Below are positions 23,540-31,632 of a stretch of 36,521 bases of DNA, piece after piece. The notes under the pieces were generated by a model. That model did no database searches. It had not been told where the DNA came from and saw only the letters and a program-made list of their open reading frames with translations. Location: NCBI GenBank assembly GCA_035650495.1, contig DASRHK010000091.1, positions 1 to 36,521 of the forward strand, given 5' to 3'. The DNA is from DASRHK01 sp035650495 (lineage in GTDB: Bacteria; Pseudomonadota; Gammaproteobacteria; Nevskiales; Nevskiaceae). The position numbers and the translations under genes are program-made. The stretch's first letter is position 1, and every line of letters begins with the position of its first letter.

Positions 23540-25162
23540 GTGAATGCCTTGAAGCGCGCCGTCCTGCTCGCGCCAGCTCTGGCACTCTCTCTTGCGGCCT
23601 GCGGCAGCAGCCAGCCGCTGGGCGGCGGCGCCGTCGGCGGCAAGGCCGATGCGGCGCGATTCCTCACCCAGGCGACCTTCGGCCCGACGCTGGAGGACAT
23701 CGACGCGCTCACCGCGAGCCGCGACTACTCCGCATGGCTCGATCAGCAGCGCGCCGCGCCGATGAGCCTCGAGCTGCCGTATCTGCAATCGCAGAACAAA
23801 TCCTCGATCTCGCAGCCCGATCGCCTGGAAGCCTGGTGGCGCTTCGCAGTGACCGCGCCGGATCAGCTGCGCCAGCGCATGGCGTTCGCGCTCTCCGAGA
23901 TCATGGTCGTGTCCGAAGTCTCTTCGCTCGCCACGCATCAGGACGGGCTCGCCTACTACAACGACCTGCTCATCAAGGACGCGTTCGGCAATTTCCGCGA
24001 CCTGCTGCAGGACGTGACGCTCTCGCCGGAGATGGGCCACTACCTGTCGATGTGGCACAACCAGAAGCCCAATCCCGACATCGGCATCCGCTCCGACGAG
24101 AACTACGCCCGCGAAGTGATGCAGCTGTTCACCATCGGCCTGGTGCAGCTCGACCTCGACGGCAGCCCCAAGCTCGACGGCAACGGCAACACCATCCCGA
24201 CCTTCACGCAGAGCGACGTCGCCAATCTCGCGCGCGTGTTCACCGGCTGGAGCTGGGGCAACGGCACCAGCGATGCCGACTTCGACAACGTCGACGGCGA
24301 CTGGACCGTGCAGATGCAGGCGTACGAAGTGCATCACGACGAGAACGCCAAGGTCATCATCGACAACACGCCGGTGCCCGCGGGCATGCAGGCGGCGCCC
24401 GAGCTCAAGCTCGCGCTCGACAAGCTGTTCAACCATCCCAACGTCGGGCCGTTCATCGGCAAGCAGCTGATCCAGCGCCTGACCACGAGCAACCCGTCGC
24501 CGGCGTACGTGGCGCGCGTTGCCCGCGTGTTCAACGACAACGGACAAGGCGAGCGGGGAGATCTCTACGCAGTTGCGCGCGCGATCCTGCTCGATCCGGA
24601 AGCGCGCGCCGCGCCGACGCCGGGAAGCGGCAAGATCCGCGAGCCGCTGCTGCGGCCGAGCCATCTGTGGCGCGCGTTCCACGCCACGGCGCCGAACGGC
24701 CGCTACGACTATCTGCAGGCGCAGGGCAATCTCGCGCAGAGCCCGCTCGGCGCGCCGAGCGTGTTCAACTTCTTCCGCCCGACCTACCGTCCGCTCGGCG
24801 TGGTTGCGCAAGCCGGACTGGTCGCGCCGGAATTCGGCATCTCCGACGAGAGCACGATCATCGTCGCCTCCGACGAGCTGCGCCGCGTCGCGATGACCTA
24901 CACCGGGTCGCAAGGCGCGAGCTCGGGTGCGTCCGACGCCATCCTGCTCGACCTCACGCCATGGGAGGATCGTGCGGCGAATGATCCGGAGCAGCTCGTC
25001 GACGATCTCGGCCTCGTGCTGATGAACGGCGCGATGCCCAAGTCGATGCGCCAGACCCTGATCGACTACGTGCAGACGATCCCCGTCGACCAGACCGATC
25101 AGCGCGTCGCGGAGCTGATCTACCTCATCGTCTCGTCGCCGCAGTACGCGGCGCAGGGTTAG
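23540..25162 (+). CDS. DUF1800 family lipoprotein
   Basis: This 540-residue exported protein starts with a lipoprotein signal (lipobox LAAC, Cys21 counted from the GTG). DUF1800 landmarks are AARFLTQATFGPTLEDI, RQRMAFALSEIMVVS, the NARE-like NYAREVMQLFTIG and FTGWSW. Molecular function is unknown; the family is nearly always next to a DUF1501 gene, as here. The start is uncertain: GTG 23540 has no ribosome-binding site, while TTG 23549 follows GGTGA and would give a neater signal (MKRAVLLAPALALSLAAC). The DUF1501 gene starts 10 bases downstream. Confidence 0.87.
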   Translation: MNALKRAVLLAPALALSLAACGSSQPLGGGAVGGKADAARFLTQATFGPTLEDIDALTASRDYSAWLDQQRAAPMSLELPYLQSQNKSSISQPDRLEAWWRFAVTAPDQLRQRMAFALSEIMVVSEVSSLATHQDGLAYYNDLLIKDAFGNFRDLLQDVTLSPEMGHYLSMWHNQKPNPDIGIRSDENYAREVMQLFTIGLVQLDLDGSPKLDGNGNTIPTFTQSDVANLARVFTGWSWGNGTSDADFDNVDGDWTVQMQAYEVHHDENAKVIIDNTPVPAGMQAAPELKLALDKLFNHPNVGPFIGKQLIQRLTTSNPSPAYVARVARVFNDNGQGERGDLYAVARAILLDPEARAAPTPGSGKIREPLLRPSHLWRAFHATAPNGRYDYLQAQGNLAQSPLGAPSVFNFFRPTYRPLGVVAQAGLVAPEFGISDESTIIVASDELRRVAMTYTGSQGASSGASDAILLDLTPWEDRAANDPEQLVDDLGLVLMNGAMPKSMRQTLIDYVQTIPVDQTDQRVAELIYLIVSSPQYAAQG

Positions 25163-25172
25163 GGGCGCGCGC

Positions 25173-26531
25173 ATGCAACGTCCGATGAATCGTCGCGGCT
25201 TCCTGCAGCTCGGCGTCAACACGCTCGCGTCGAGCGGCTTGCTGGCGACGCTCGGGACCTTCGAGCGCGCGCTCGCCGCCGCCGACACCACCGGCTATCG
25301 CGCGCTGGTGTGCGTGTACCTGTTCGGCGGCAACGATGCATTCAACACGCTGATCCCGCGCTCGACGGACGCTTACAACCAGTACTCGCAGTCGCGCGGC
25401 AGCCTCGCGATCCAGCGGTCCAAGCTGCTCGCGATCAATCCGCACTCGAGCGACGGCAATCAGTACGGCGTGCACCCGAGCTGCAAGGGCATCCAGACGC
25501 TGTTCAACAACGGCAACCTCGCGTTCGTCGCCAACGTCGGCTCGCTGGTGCGCCCGGTGACGCGCGCGCAGTTCCTGTCGGGCACCGCCGACCTGCCGCT
25601 GCAGCTGTTCTCGCACGAGGACCAGACGGTGCAGTGGATGACCGGGCGTTCCGATTCGCCGGATCGCCAGGGCTGGGCGGGACGCATCGCCGATCTGCTC
25701 GCGACGCAGGGCTACTCGCCGAAGCTGTCGCTCAACATCAGCCTCGCCGGCACCAATCTCTGGCAGAGCGCCGGCAGCGTGCTGCCGTACAACCTCGGCA
25801 AGAACGGCGCGGCGACGCTCGACATCCAGGGCTTCCCGGGCGGTGCTGGACGCGTCGATGCCTACCTGAAGCTCCTGCAGCAGGCGCAGGCCGATCCCTC
25901 GCTGATGGCGCAGCAGTTCGCGCTCACCGAGACGCGCGGGCTCGAGCTCGGCAAGATGATCAACGACGGGCTCGGCTCGGTGCCCGGGTTCAAGACCAAG
26001 TTCCCCGCGACGACGCTCGGCGGCGACCTGCACCTGGTCGCGCGCATGATCGCGGCGCGCTCGCAGCTCGGCGCCGCGCGGCAGATCTTCTTCGTGTCGC
26101 ATCCGGGCTTCGACACGCACGACAATCAGCTCTCGCAGCACGCGGAGCTCTTGCAGGTCCTGTCGGATGCCGTGAAGGCATTCCACGACGCGACCGTGGA
26201 GATCGGCGCCGACCAGCTGGTGACGACGTTCACCGCCTCCGAGTTCGGCCGCACGCTGAGCAGCAACGGCGACGGCACCGATCACGCATGGGGCTCGCAC
26301 CACTTCGCGATCGGCGGCGCGGTGAAGGGCCAGGACATCTACGGCGCGATGCCGAACCTCACCATCAACGGACCCGACGACGTCGACACCGGCCGCATCA
26401 TCCCGACGCAGGCGATGGATCAGTACGGCGCGACGCTCGCGCGCTGGTTCGGCATCTCCGGCTCCGACCTCGATCTCGTTTTCCCCAACCTCGCCAACTT
26501 CGACAAGCGCGATCTCGGGTTCATGAGCTGA
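25173..26531 (+). CDS. DUF1501 family protein with Tat signal
   Basis: The 452-residue protein begins MNRRGFLQLGVNTLASSG (its internal Met is at 25185), a twin-arginine signal with likely cleavage near ALAA. The DUF1501 domain follows, with LVCVYLFGGNDAFNTLIP, FFVSHPGFDTHDNQLSQH and FTASEFGRTLSSNGDGTDHA. The fold resembles sulfatase/alkaline-phosphatase-like enzymes, and the conserved Asp/His residues in these stretches could bind metal. Activity is unknown. It should work in the periplasm with the DUF1800 lipoprotein encoded just before it. Confidence 0.87.
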   Translation: MQRPMNRRGFLQLGVNTLASSGLLATLGTFERALAAADTTGYRALVCVYLFGGNDAFNTLIPRSTDAYNQYSQSRGSLAIQRSKLLAINPHSSDGNQYGVHPSCKGIQTLFNNGNLAFVANVGSLVRPVTRAQFLSGTADLPLQLFSHEDQTVQWMTGRSDSPDRQGWAGRIADLLATQGYSPKLSLNISLAGTNLWQSAGSVLPYNLGKNGAATLDIQGFPGGAGRVDAYLKLLQQAQADPSLMAQQFALTETRGLELGKMINDGLGSVPGFKTKFPATTLGGDLHLVARMIAARSQLGAARQIFFVSHPGFDTHDNQLSQHAELLQVLSDAVKAFHDATVEIGADQLVTTFTASEFGRTLSSNGDGTDHAWGSHHFAIGGAVKGQDIYGAMPNLTINGPDDVDTGRIIPTQAMDQYGATLARWFGISGSDLDLVFPNLANFDKRDLGFMS

Positions 26532-26544
26532 AGGCGGCGCGCCT

Positions 26545-27585
26545 TCAACCGAGGCTCGGCCAGGTCTCGAACGCGTAGTCGAAGGAATCGTAGAAGAGGT
26601 GATCGGCGTCGAGCCCCGCGGCGACGAAACTCTTCTTCCCCGCTTGCACCATCACCGGCGGTCCGCTCATGTAGATCTCGGCGCCCGCGAGATCCGGATA
26701 GCGCTTGAGCACGATGTCGTGCACGAATCCGCTCTCGCCGCGCCAGTCGGCGTCGGGCTCCGAAAGCACCGGCGTGTACGCGAAGCGCGATGCGTGCTGC
26801 CCGGCCCATTGGCGCGGCAGCTCGTCCAGATACAGATCGCGGCGCGAGCGCACGCCGCGGAACAGATGGAATCGGCGCGCGCCGGACTTCGCCAGCGCCG
26901 ATTCGACGATCGCCTTGATCGGCGCGAAGCCGGTACCGCCGGCCATGAGGATGACGGGACGGTCCGAGTCCTCGCGCAGATAGAACGCCCCGAGCGGGCC
27001 TTCGAAGCGAAGGATCGCGCGCTCGGGCATCTCGTCGAGCACGTACTTCGCGAAGCGTCCGCCGGGCGTGATGCGCAGATGCAGCTCCATCGGCGCGTCG
27101 CGCACCCAGGCATTGGCGATCGAGAAGCTGCGGCGGCGACCGTCGGCGAGGAGGAAATCGATGTACTGTCCGGCGAGCCAGCGGAACGGGCGGTCCTCCT
27201 TCGGCAGCTTCAGCCACAGGCCGATCACGTCGTGCGCGAGCATGCGCTTCTCGATCACGCGGGCCGGGAGCTTGCGCGGCCGCAGCTCGGCGAGCTCCGC
27301 AGGCTGGTGCAGATCGAGCGTGAGATCGCTGCGCGGGCGCGCGAGGCACATGAGGATGTAGCCCGCCTTCACTTCGGCGGGCGACAGCGCGCTCGGCGGG
27401 ATTGCGTAGTCGACTTCGCCGGCCACGCAGCGCACGCGGCACGACGCGCAGCCGCCGGTCTGGCACCCGAACGGCAGTGCGAGTCCCTGCCGCAATCCTG
27501 CCGCGAGCACGGTCTCGCCGTCGCCGACGGTGAAGCGGACTTCGCTGTCCGCCAATCCAACCGTCCATCCAGCAGTGTTTTGCAT
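26545..27585 (-). CDS. 2Fe-2S ferredoxin/flavin reductase fusion, AscD/CDP-6-deoxy-glucoseen reductase type
   Basis: This 346-residue protein has an N-terminal plant-type 2Fe-2S domain with Cys41, Cys46, Cys49 and Cys80. An FAD domain follows (RRRSFSIANA, 150-159) and then an NAD(P)H domain (GGTGFAP, 216-222). It transfers electrons from NAD(P)H through FAD to the iron-sulfur centre and on to a partner. Relatives serve in deoxysugar synthesis or as reductases of ring-hydroxylating oxygenases. No oxygenase or sugar gene is beside it, so the partner is unknown. It is divergent from mscL with 38 bases between the starts. Confidence 0.88.
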   Translation of the reverse strand: MQNTAGWTVGLADSEVRFTVGDGETVLAAGLRQGLALPFGCQTGGCASCRVRCVAGEVDYAIPPSALSPAEVKAGYILMCLARPRSDLTLDLHQPAELAELRPRKLPARVIEKRMLAHDVIGLWLKLPKEDRPFRWLAGQYIDFLLADGRRRSFSIANAWVRDAPMELHLRITPGGRFAKYVLDEMPERAILRFEGPLGAFYLREDSDRPVILMAGGTGFAPIKAIVESALAKSGARRFHLFRGVRSRRDLYLDELPRQWAGQHASRFAYTPVLSEPDADWRGESGFVHDIVLKRYPDLAGAEIYMSGPPVMVQAGKKSFVAAGLDADHLFYDSFDYAFETWPSLG

Positions 27586-27623
27586 GCGCTAGAGTTTACC
27601 GGCCATCACCACCGGAGAAGACG

Positions 27624-28019
27624 ATGAGCGTGCTGAAGGAATTCCGCGAATTTGCCGTCAAGGGCAACGTCGTCGACATGGCGGTGGGCATCATCATCGG
27701 CGCCGCGTTCGGCAAGATCGTGTCGTCGGCCGTCGCCGACGTCGTCACGCCGCCGCTTGGGCTGCTCATCGGCGGCATCGATTTCTCGGGGCTCGCGATC
27801 ACGCTCAAGGGCGGCGATCATCCCGTGGTGATCGCCTACGGGAAGTTCCTGCAGAATGTGTTCGACTTCACCATCCAGGCATTCGCGATCTTCCTCCTGG
27901 TGAAGGGCATCAACATGCTGCGGCGAAAGCACGAGGAGCAGAAGGCGATCGATCCGCCGCCGCCGACCAAGGAAGAGATGCTGCTCACCGAGATCCGCGA
28001 TCTGCTGCGGAATAAATGA
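27624..28019 (+). CDS. mscL: Large-conductance mechanosensitive channel MscL
   Basis: This 131-residue protein has two membrane helices. The first carries NVVDMAVGIIIGAAFGKIV (about 15-35) and the loop has PPLGLLIGGIDFSGL. The C-terminal helix EEMLLTEIRDLLRNK forms the cytoplasmic bundle. It opens on membrane stretch to release solutes during hypo-osmotic shock. GGAGA is placed 6-10 bases before the ATG. The last bases overlap the start of the Kdo hydroxylase gene (ATGA at 28016-28019). Confidence 0.96.
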   Translation: MSVLKEFREFAVKGNVVDMAVGIIIGAAFGKIVSSAVADVVTPPLGLLIGGIDFSGLAITLKGGDHPVVIAYGKFLQNVFDFTIQAFAIFLLVKGINMLRRKHEEQKAIDPPPPTKEEMLLTEIRDLLRNK

Positions 28020-28894
28020 CTCCTGTCGTCACTGCCGATTTCCGGGAATGGGCGCCGCAGCTGCCGCACGGGAAATCGGCGGAGCTCGCGGCGCACGTCG
28101 AGGCCGGCCGCGTGCTGTGGCTGCGCGCGCTGCCGTTCGCGCTCGAGCCCGGCGAAGAGCGGTTCCTCGACGAGCGCTGGTCCAATGGCGCCGACAAGAA
28201 CATCAGCCTGGAGTCCGCGCAGGCGCCGCTGAAAGGTGCGGCGGGTGAAGCGAAGGATCTCGATGCGCTGCGCGGGATGATCGCGCGCTTCCGCACGCAA
28301 GCGGTGGCGCTGATCGAAGCGCTGTTCCCGGACTACGAAGGACACCTGCGCGTCGCGCGCACGAGCTTCCGTCCCGCGCGCGTCGAAGGGCGCGCGACGT
28401 CGTGGCGCAAGGACGACAGCCGCCTGCACGTCGACGCGTTCCCGTCGCGACCGAATCACGGCGAGCGCATCCTGCGCGTGTTCAGCAACGTCAATCCCAG
28501 CGGCGAGCCGCGGGTGTGGCGGGTCGGCGAGCCATTCGGCGACGTCGCGGCGCGCTTCCTGAGCCGGATTCCGGCGCAGATTCCCGGCTCGGCCGCGGTG
28601 CTGCATGCCCTGCACATCACCAAGTCGCGCCGCAGCGCCTACGATCACATCATGCTGCACCTGCACGACGCGATGAAGGCCGATCTCGAGTACCAGAAGT
28701 CGGCGCCGCAGCAGCGTATGGAGTTTCCGCCGGGCAGCACCTGGATCTGCTTCTCCGATCAGACTTCGCACGCAGCGATGTCGGGTCAGCATATGCTCGA
28801 GCAGACGCTGCATCTGCCGGTGGCGTCGCTCTACGATCCGGCGTCGAGCCCGCTGAAAATTCTCGAGCGGATGACGGGGCGCGCGCTGGTTTGA
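28016..28894 (+). CDS. kdoO: Kdo hydroxylase KdoO (Fe(II)/2-oxoglutarate dioxygenase)
   Basis: This 292-residue cytosolic protein is of the Kdo-hydroxylase family; RWSNGADKNISLES and LHVDAFPSRPNHGERILRVF are family-like stretches. The iron ligands are probably His138-x-Asp140 (LHVDAF) and a distal His near 252 (SDQTSHAAMSGQH). Known members (Burkholderia, Yersinia) hydroxylate the outer Kdo sugar of lipopolysaccharide to Ko, using O2 and 2-oxoglutarate, and so alter the inner core. It overlaps mscL by 4 bases and therefore depends on mscL translation. No other LPS gene is in the window. Confidence 0.85.
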   Translation: MTPVVTADFREWAPQLPHGKSAELAAHVEAGRVLWLRALPFALEPGEERFLDERWSNGADKNISLESAQAPLKGAAGEAKDLDALRGMIARFRTQAVALIEALFPDYEGHLRVARTSFRPARVEGRATSWRKDDSRLHVDAFPSRPNHGERILRVFSNVNPSGEPRVWRVGEPFGDVAARFLSRIPAQIPGSAAVLHALHITKSRRSAYDHIMLHLHDAMKADLEYQKSAPQQRMEFPPGSTWICFSDQTSHAAMSGQHMLEQTLHLPVASLYDPASSPLKILERMTGRALV

Positions 28895-28902
28895 AACCGT
28901 GG

Positions 28903-28920
28903 GTCGCCCTTCAGGGCGAC
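28903..28920. terminator. Hairpin between the convergent kdoO and hydrolase genes
   Basis: GTCGCCC (28903-28909) and GGGCGAC (28914-28920) form a perfect 7-base stem with a TTCA loop, between the stop of kdoO and the last codons of the hydrolase. The stop codon of the hydrolase sits in the loop region. No U-tract is seen on either side, so termination is likely weak or Rho-assisted; it may serve both strands. Confidence 0.45.
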
Positions 28921-29711
28921 GCTTTCAGATGCTCCGCGACAAGCTGCGCGAACCGCTTCGGCTCCTCCAGCGGCGGCAGATGACCGCAACCTTCCAGCGT
29001 GACGAGCTTCGCGTTCGCAATGCGGCGCGCAAGCAGCTCGCCGTTGCCATAGGGCACGACGCGGTCCTCGGTACCGTGGATGACGAGCGTCGGCTTAGCG
29101 ATCGCGCTGACGTCGATGCCTTTCTCGATGTACTGACCGGCCGCGGCGAATTGCGCCGCCCAGCATTCCTTCGGCGTCGGAAATTTCAGGCGCGCGGCGA
29201 GCAATTCCTCGAATCGCTGCGGATGCTTCTCGGTCCAGCCCGGTGCGAATGAAGTCGGCATGCCTCGCCGCGCCGATTCGATCGGCGGCAAGGTGGAGAG
29301 CTCGATCCAGAGTCGCAGCGTCGCTTCGGGGACCGGTGTCGCTTCGGGGCCACCGCACGTCGTCGACACGAGCGTCAGCGACTTCACGCTCGCCGCGTGA
29401 TGCACCGCGAGATGCATCGCGATGTAGCCGCCCATCGAGTGACCGATCACGTGCGCTTGCGCGATGCCGAGGGCGTCGAGCACGCCCGCTGCGTCTTGCG
29501 CCATCTGGGCGATCGAGTACGGCGCCGGCGGCTTGTCGGTGCGTCCGGTGCCGCGATTGTCGAACGTCACCACCCGATGCGTCGCGACGAGCTCGGCCTG
29601 CAGATCGACCCAGCACCAGTTCGAATAGCCGAGGCCGGAAATGCAGATCGCTGGCACGCCGCGACCGTTGTCTTCCACCCAAATCTCGATGCCGTTCGCC
29701 TTCAGCTTCAT
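28911..29711 (-). CDS. Alpha/beta-fold hydrolase
   Basis: This 266-residue cytosolic protein has the nucleophile elbow GHSMGG (Ser92), an acid at Asp216 (IHGTEDRVVP) and His244 (EGCGHLPPLEE). FDNRGTGRTDKP after strand 4 is common in esterases, 3-oxoadipate enol-lactonase-like and related enzymes. The ATG overlaps the stop of the MFS gene by 4 bases, so it is the last gene of the seven-gene operon. In that context it could split an imported ester oligomer or lactone; this is inference. There is no signal peptide. Confidence 0.85.
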   Translation of the reverse strand: MKLKANGIEIWVEDNGRGVPAICISGLGYSNWCWVDLQAELVATHRVVTFDNRGTGRTDKPPAPYSIAQMAQDAAGVLDALGIAQAHVIGHSMGGYIAMHLAVHHAASVKSLTLVSTTCGGPEATPVPEATLRLWIELSTLPPIESARRGMPTSFAPGWTEKHPQRFEELLAARLKFPTPKECWAAQFAAAGQYIEKGIDVSAIAKPTLVIHGTEDRVVPYGNGELLARRIANAKLVTLEGCGHLPPLEEPKRFAQLVAEHLKASP

Positions 29712-30919
29712 GGCTCGATGTAGTTGAGGTCCTTGCCGTAGGTTTCGGGAAGCGATGCCAGCGCGACGAACGCCAGTCCGTAGACCAGCGCGCCGAGCGC
29801 AAGCGTGGTCGGGATCAAGCCCCAGTCCGTCTTGAGCGCGGTGAGCGCCAGTGTGATCGGAATCGTCATCGCCCGCACGAGGTTCGGCACCGAAGTCGAC
29901 ACGGTCGCGCGGATGTTGGTTCCGAACTGCTCGGTCGCGAGCGTGATGAACGCGGTCCAGTAGCCTTGCGCGAGGCCGACGACGAACATGATCTCGCAAT
30001 AAGCGGCTGGCGTGCCGGCCTTCATCAGCACGAGCGTGAGCGCGACCAGCGCCGCGAAGCACAGATACAGGATGCGCTTGCGCGACTGCATCCACTCGCT
30101 GATCAATCCGGACAGCGCGCTGCCGATCGCGAGACCGATCGCTTGATACAGGAGCACGTCGGCGACTCTCAGCGGCGCGCTGAGCTCGAGCGCTGCGCCG
30201 AGCTCCGGCGCGAGCGTCACGAACAGCGCGGAGACGTACCAGATCGGCACGCCGATCGCGACGACCGCCAGGAAGCGTGCGAGCCGCGCGGGCGGATGCA
30301 GCAGGAGCAGCACGTTGCCCTGGCCGGATTGTCCTTTGTGCTCGGAGAAGATCTCCGACTCGCGCAAGCCGATCACGCGACCGATCAGCACGACGACGCC
30401 GAGCAGGCCGCCCGCGAGGTACGCGGTGCGCCAATCGAAATGGCCGCCGATCCGGGACGCGGTCACCGCGCCGACGAGACCGAGGAAGGAGATCACGGTC
30501 GTGCCGTAGCCGCGCAGGTTCTTCGGCAGCAATTCGGCGACCAGCGTGACGCCGGCGCCGAGCTCGCCCGCGAGACCGAAGCCCGCGAGGAAGCGCAGCA
30601 CGGCGTACTGCTCGACGCTGCCGATGTAGGCGTTCGCGATGTTCGCGGCGGAGTAGACGCTGATCGTCGCAATCAGCGCGACGCGCCGGCCGAACACATC
30701 GCCGATCGCGCCCCACGCGAAGCCGCCGATCAGCATGCCGGCCATCTGCAGATTGAACAGCCGCACGCCCCAGGTCGTGATGTCGTCGCCGGCGATGCCG
30801 AGCTCGGTCAGCGACGCGACGCGCACGACGCCGAAGATGACGATGTCGTAGAGGTCGACGAAGTAGCCGATCGCCGCGACGACGACGGCGAAGATCAACG
30901 TCGCACGCGAGCTCGTCAC
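29708..30919 (-). CDS. MFS transporter, metabolite:proton symporter type
   Basis: This 403-residue membrane protein has about 12 helices. The MFS signature between helices 2 and 3 is GAIGDVFGRR, and a second-half equivalent is ISEWMQSRKR. It looks most like organic-acid/aromatic-acid symporters. The GTG start (30919) overlaps the stop of the PhaB-like gene by 4 bases; no ATG is better placed. As part of the operon it would bring the product of the outer esterase into the cytoplasm; the substrate cannot be read from sequence. Confidence 0.85.
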   Translation of the reverse strand: MTSSRATLIFAVVVAAIGYFVDLYDIVIFGVVRVASLTELGIAGDDITTWGVRLFNLQMAGMLIGGFAWGAIGDVFGRRVALIATISVYSAANIANAYIGSVEQYAVLRFLAGFGLAGELGAGVTLVAELLPKNLRGYGTTVISFLGLVGAVTASRIGGHFDWRTAYLAGGLLGVVVLIGRVIGLRESEIFSEHKGQSGQGNVLLLLHPPARLARFLAVVAIGVPIWYVSALFVTLAPELGAALELSAPLRVADVLLYQAIGLAIGSALSGLISEWMQSRKRILYLCFAALVALTLVLMKAGTPAAYCEIMFVVGLAQGYWTAFITLATEQFGTNIRATVSTSVPNLVRAMTIPITLALTALKTDWGLIPTTLALGALVYGLAFVALASLPETYGKDLNYIEP

Positions 30920-31632
30920 GCGCTGATGAACAGGCCGCCGTTGACCGGGACGTTGGCGCCGGTGATGTAGGCGGAATCGTCCGCGCAGAGGAATGCGACG
31001 ACGCGCGCGATCTCTTCGGGCTTGCCCATCCGACCCACGGGGATCTGCGCGCAGATCTTCTCGAGCGCTTCCGGCTTGATCGCCGCGGTCATCGGCGTCG
31101 CGATGTAGCCCGGCGACACGGTGTTCACCGTGACGTTGCTGCGCGCGCCTTCCTGCGCGAGCGACATGGTGAGCCCGTGCATGCCTGCCTTCGACGCCGC
31201 GTAGTTCGCTTGGCCGAATTGTCCCTTCTGGCCGTTCACCGAGCTGATGTTCACGACGCGCCCGAAGTTGCGCGCGCACATGCCGTCGAACACCGCGTGC
31301 GTGCAGTTGAAGGCGCTGTCGAGATTCGCGGCGAGCACCTCGCGCCAATGCGCGGGGGTCATCTTCACGAAGCGCGCGTCGCGGGTGATGCCGGCGGCGT
31401 TGACGAGCACGTCGACGTCGCCGATCTCGGCGAAGACCGCGCGCGTCGCGTCGTAGTTCGCCAAGTCCGCGAGCCTCACCGCGATCCCGTGCTCCTGGCT
31501 CCAGGCCTCGACGCGCGGGGCCGCGGACGGGTGATCCAGCGCGACGACGTCGTGCGCGCTGGCCTTGAGCGCGACGCAGATCGCAGTGCCGATCGAGCCG
31601 ACGCCGCCGGTGACGACTGCGCGACGTGCCAT
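30916..31632 (-). CDS. phaB: PhaB-like acetoacetyl-CoA reductase / 3-hydroxyacyl-CoA dehydrogenase (SDR)
   Basis: This 238-residue SDR has NAAGITRDARFVKM, VVNISSVNGQKGQFGQANYAAS and LAQEGARSNVTVNTVSPGY, which match PhaB (FabG-like acetoacetyl-CoA reductase). Catalytic residues are Ser131, Tyr144 and Lys148. PhaB normally makes (R)-3-hydroxybutyryl-CoA with NADPH. Here the second strand ends in an Asp (VVALDHPS, Asp33), which in SDRs favours NAD(H), so the enzyme may run in the oxidative direction. The start overlaps the esterase stop by one base. The symbol is by similarity, since no phaA or phaC is present. Confidence 0.8.
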   Translation of the reverse strand: MARRAVVTGGVGSIGTAICVALKASAHDVVALDHPSAAPRVEAWSQEHGIAVRLADLANYDATRAVFAEIGDVDVLVNAAGITRDARFVKMTPAHWREVLAANLDSAFNCTHAVFDGMCARNFGRVVNISSVNGQKGQFGQANYAASKAGMHGLTMSLAQEGARSNVTVNTVSPGYIATPMTAAIKPEALEKICAQIPVGRMGKPEEIARVVAFLCADDSAYITGANVPVNGGLFISA

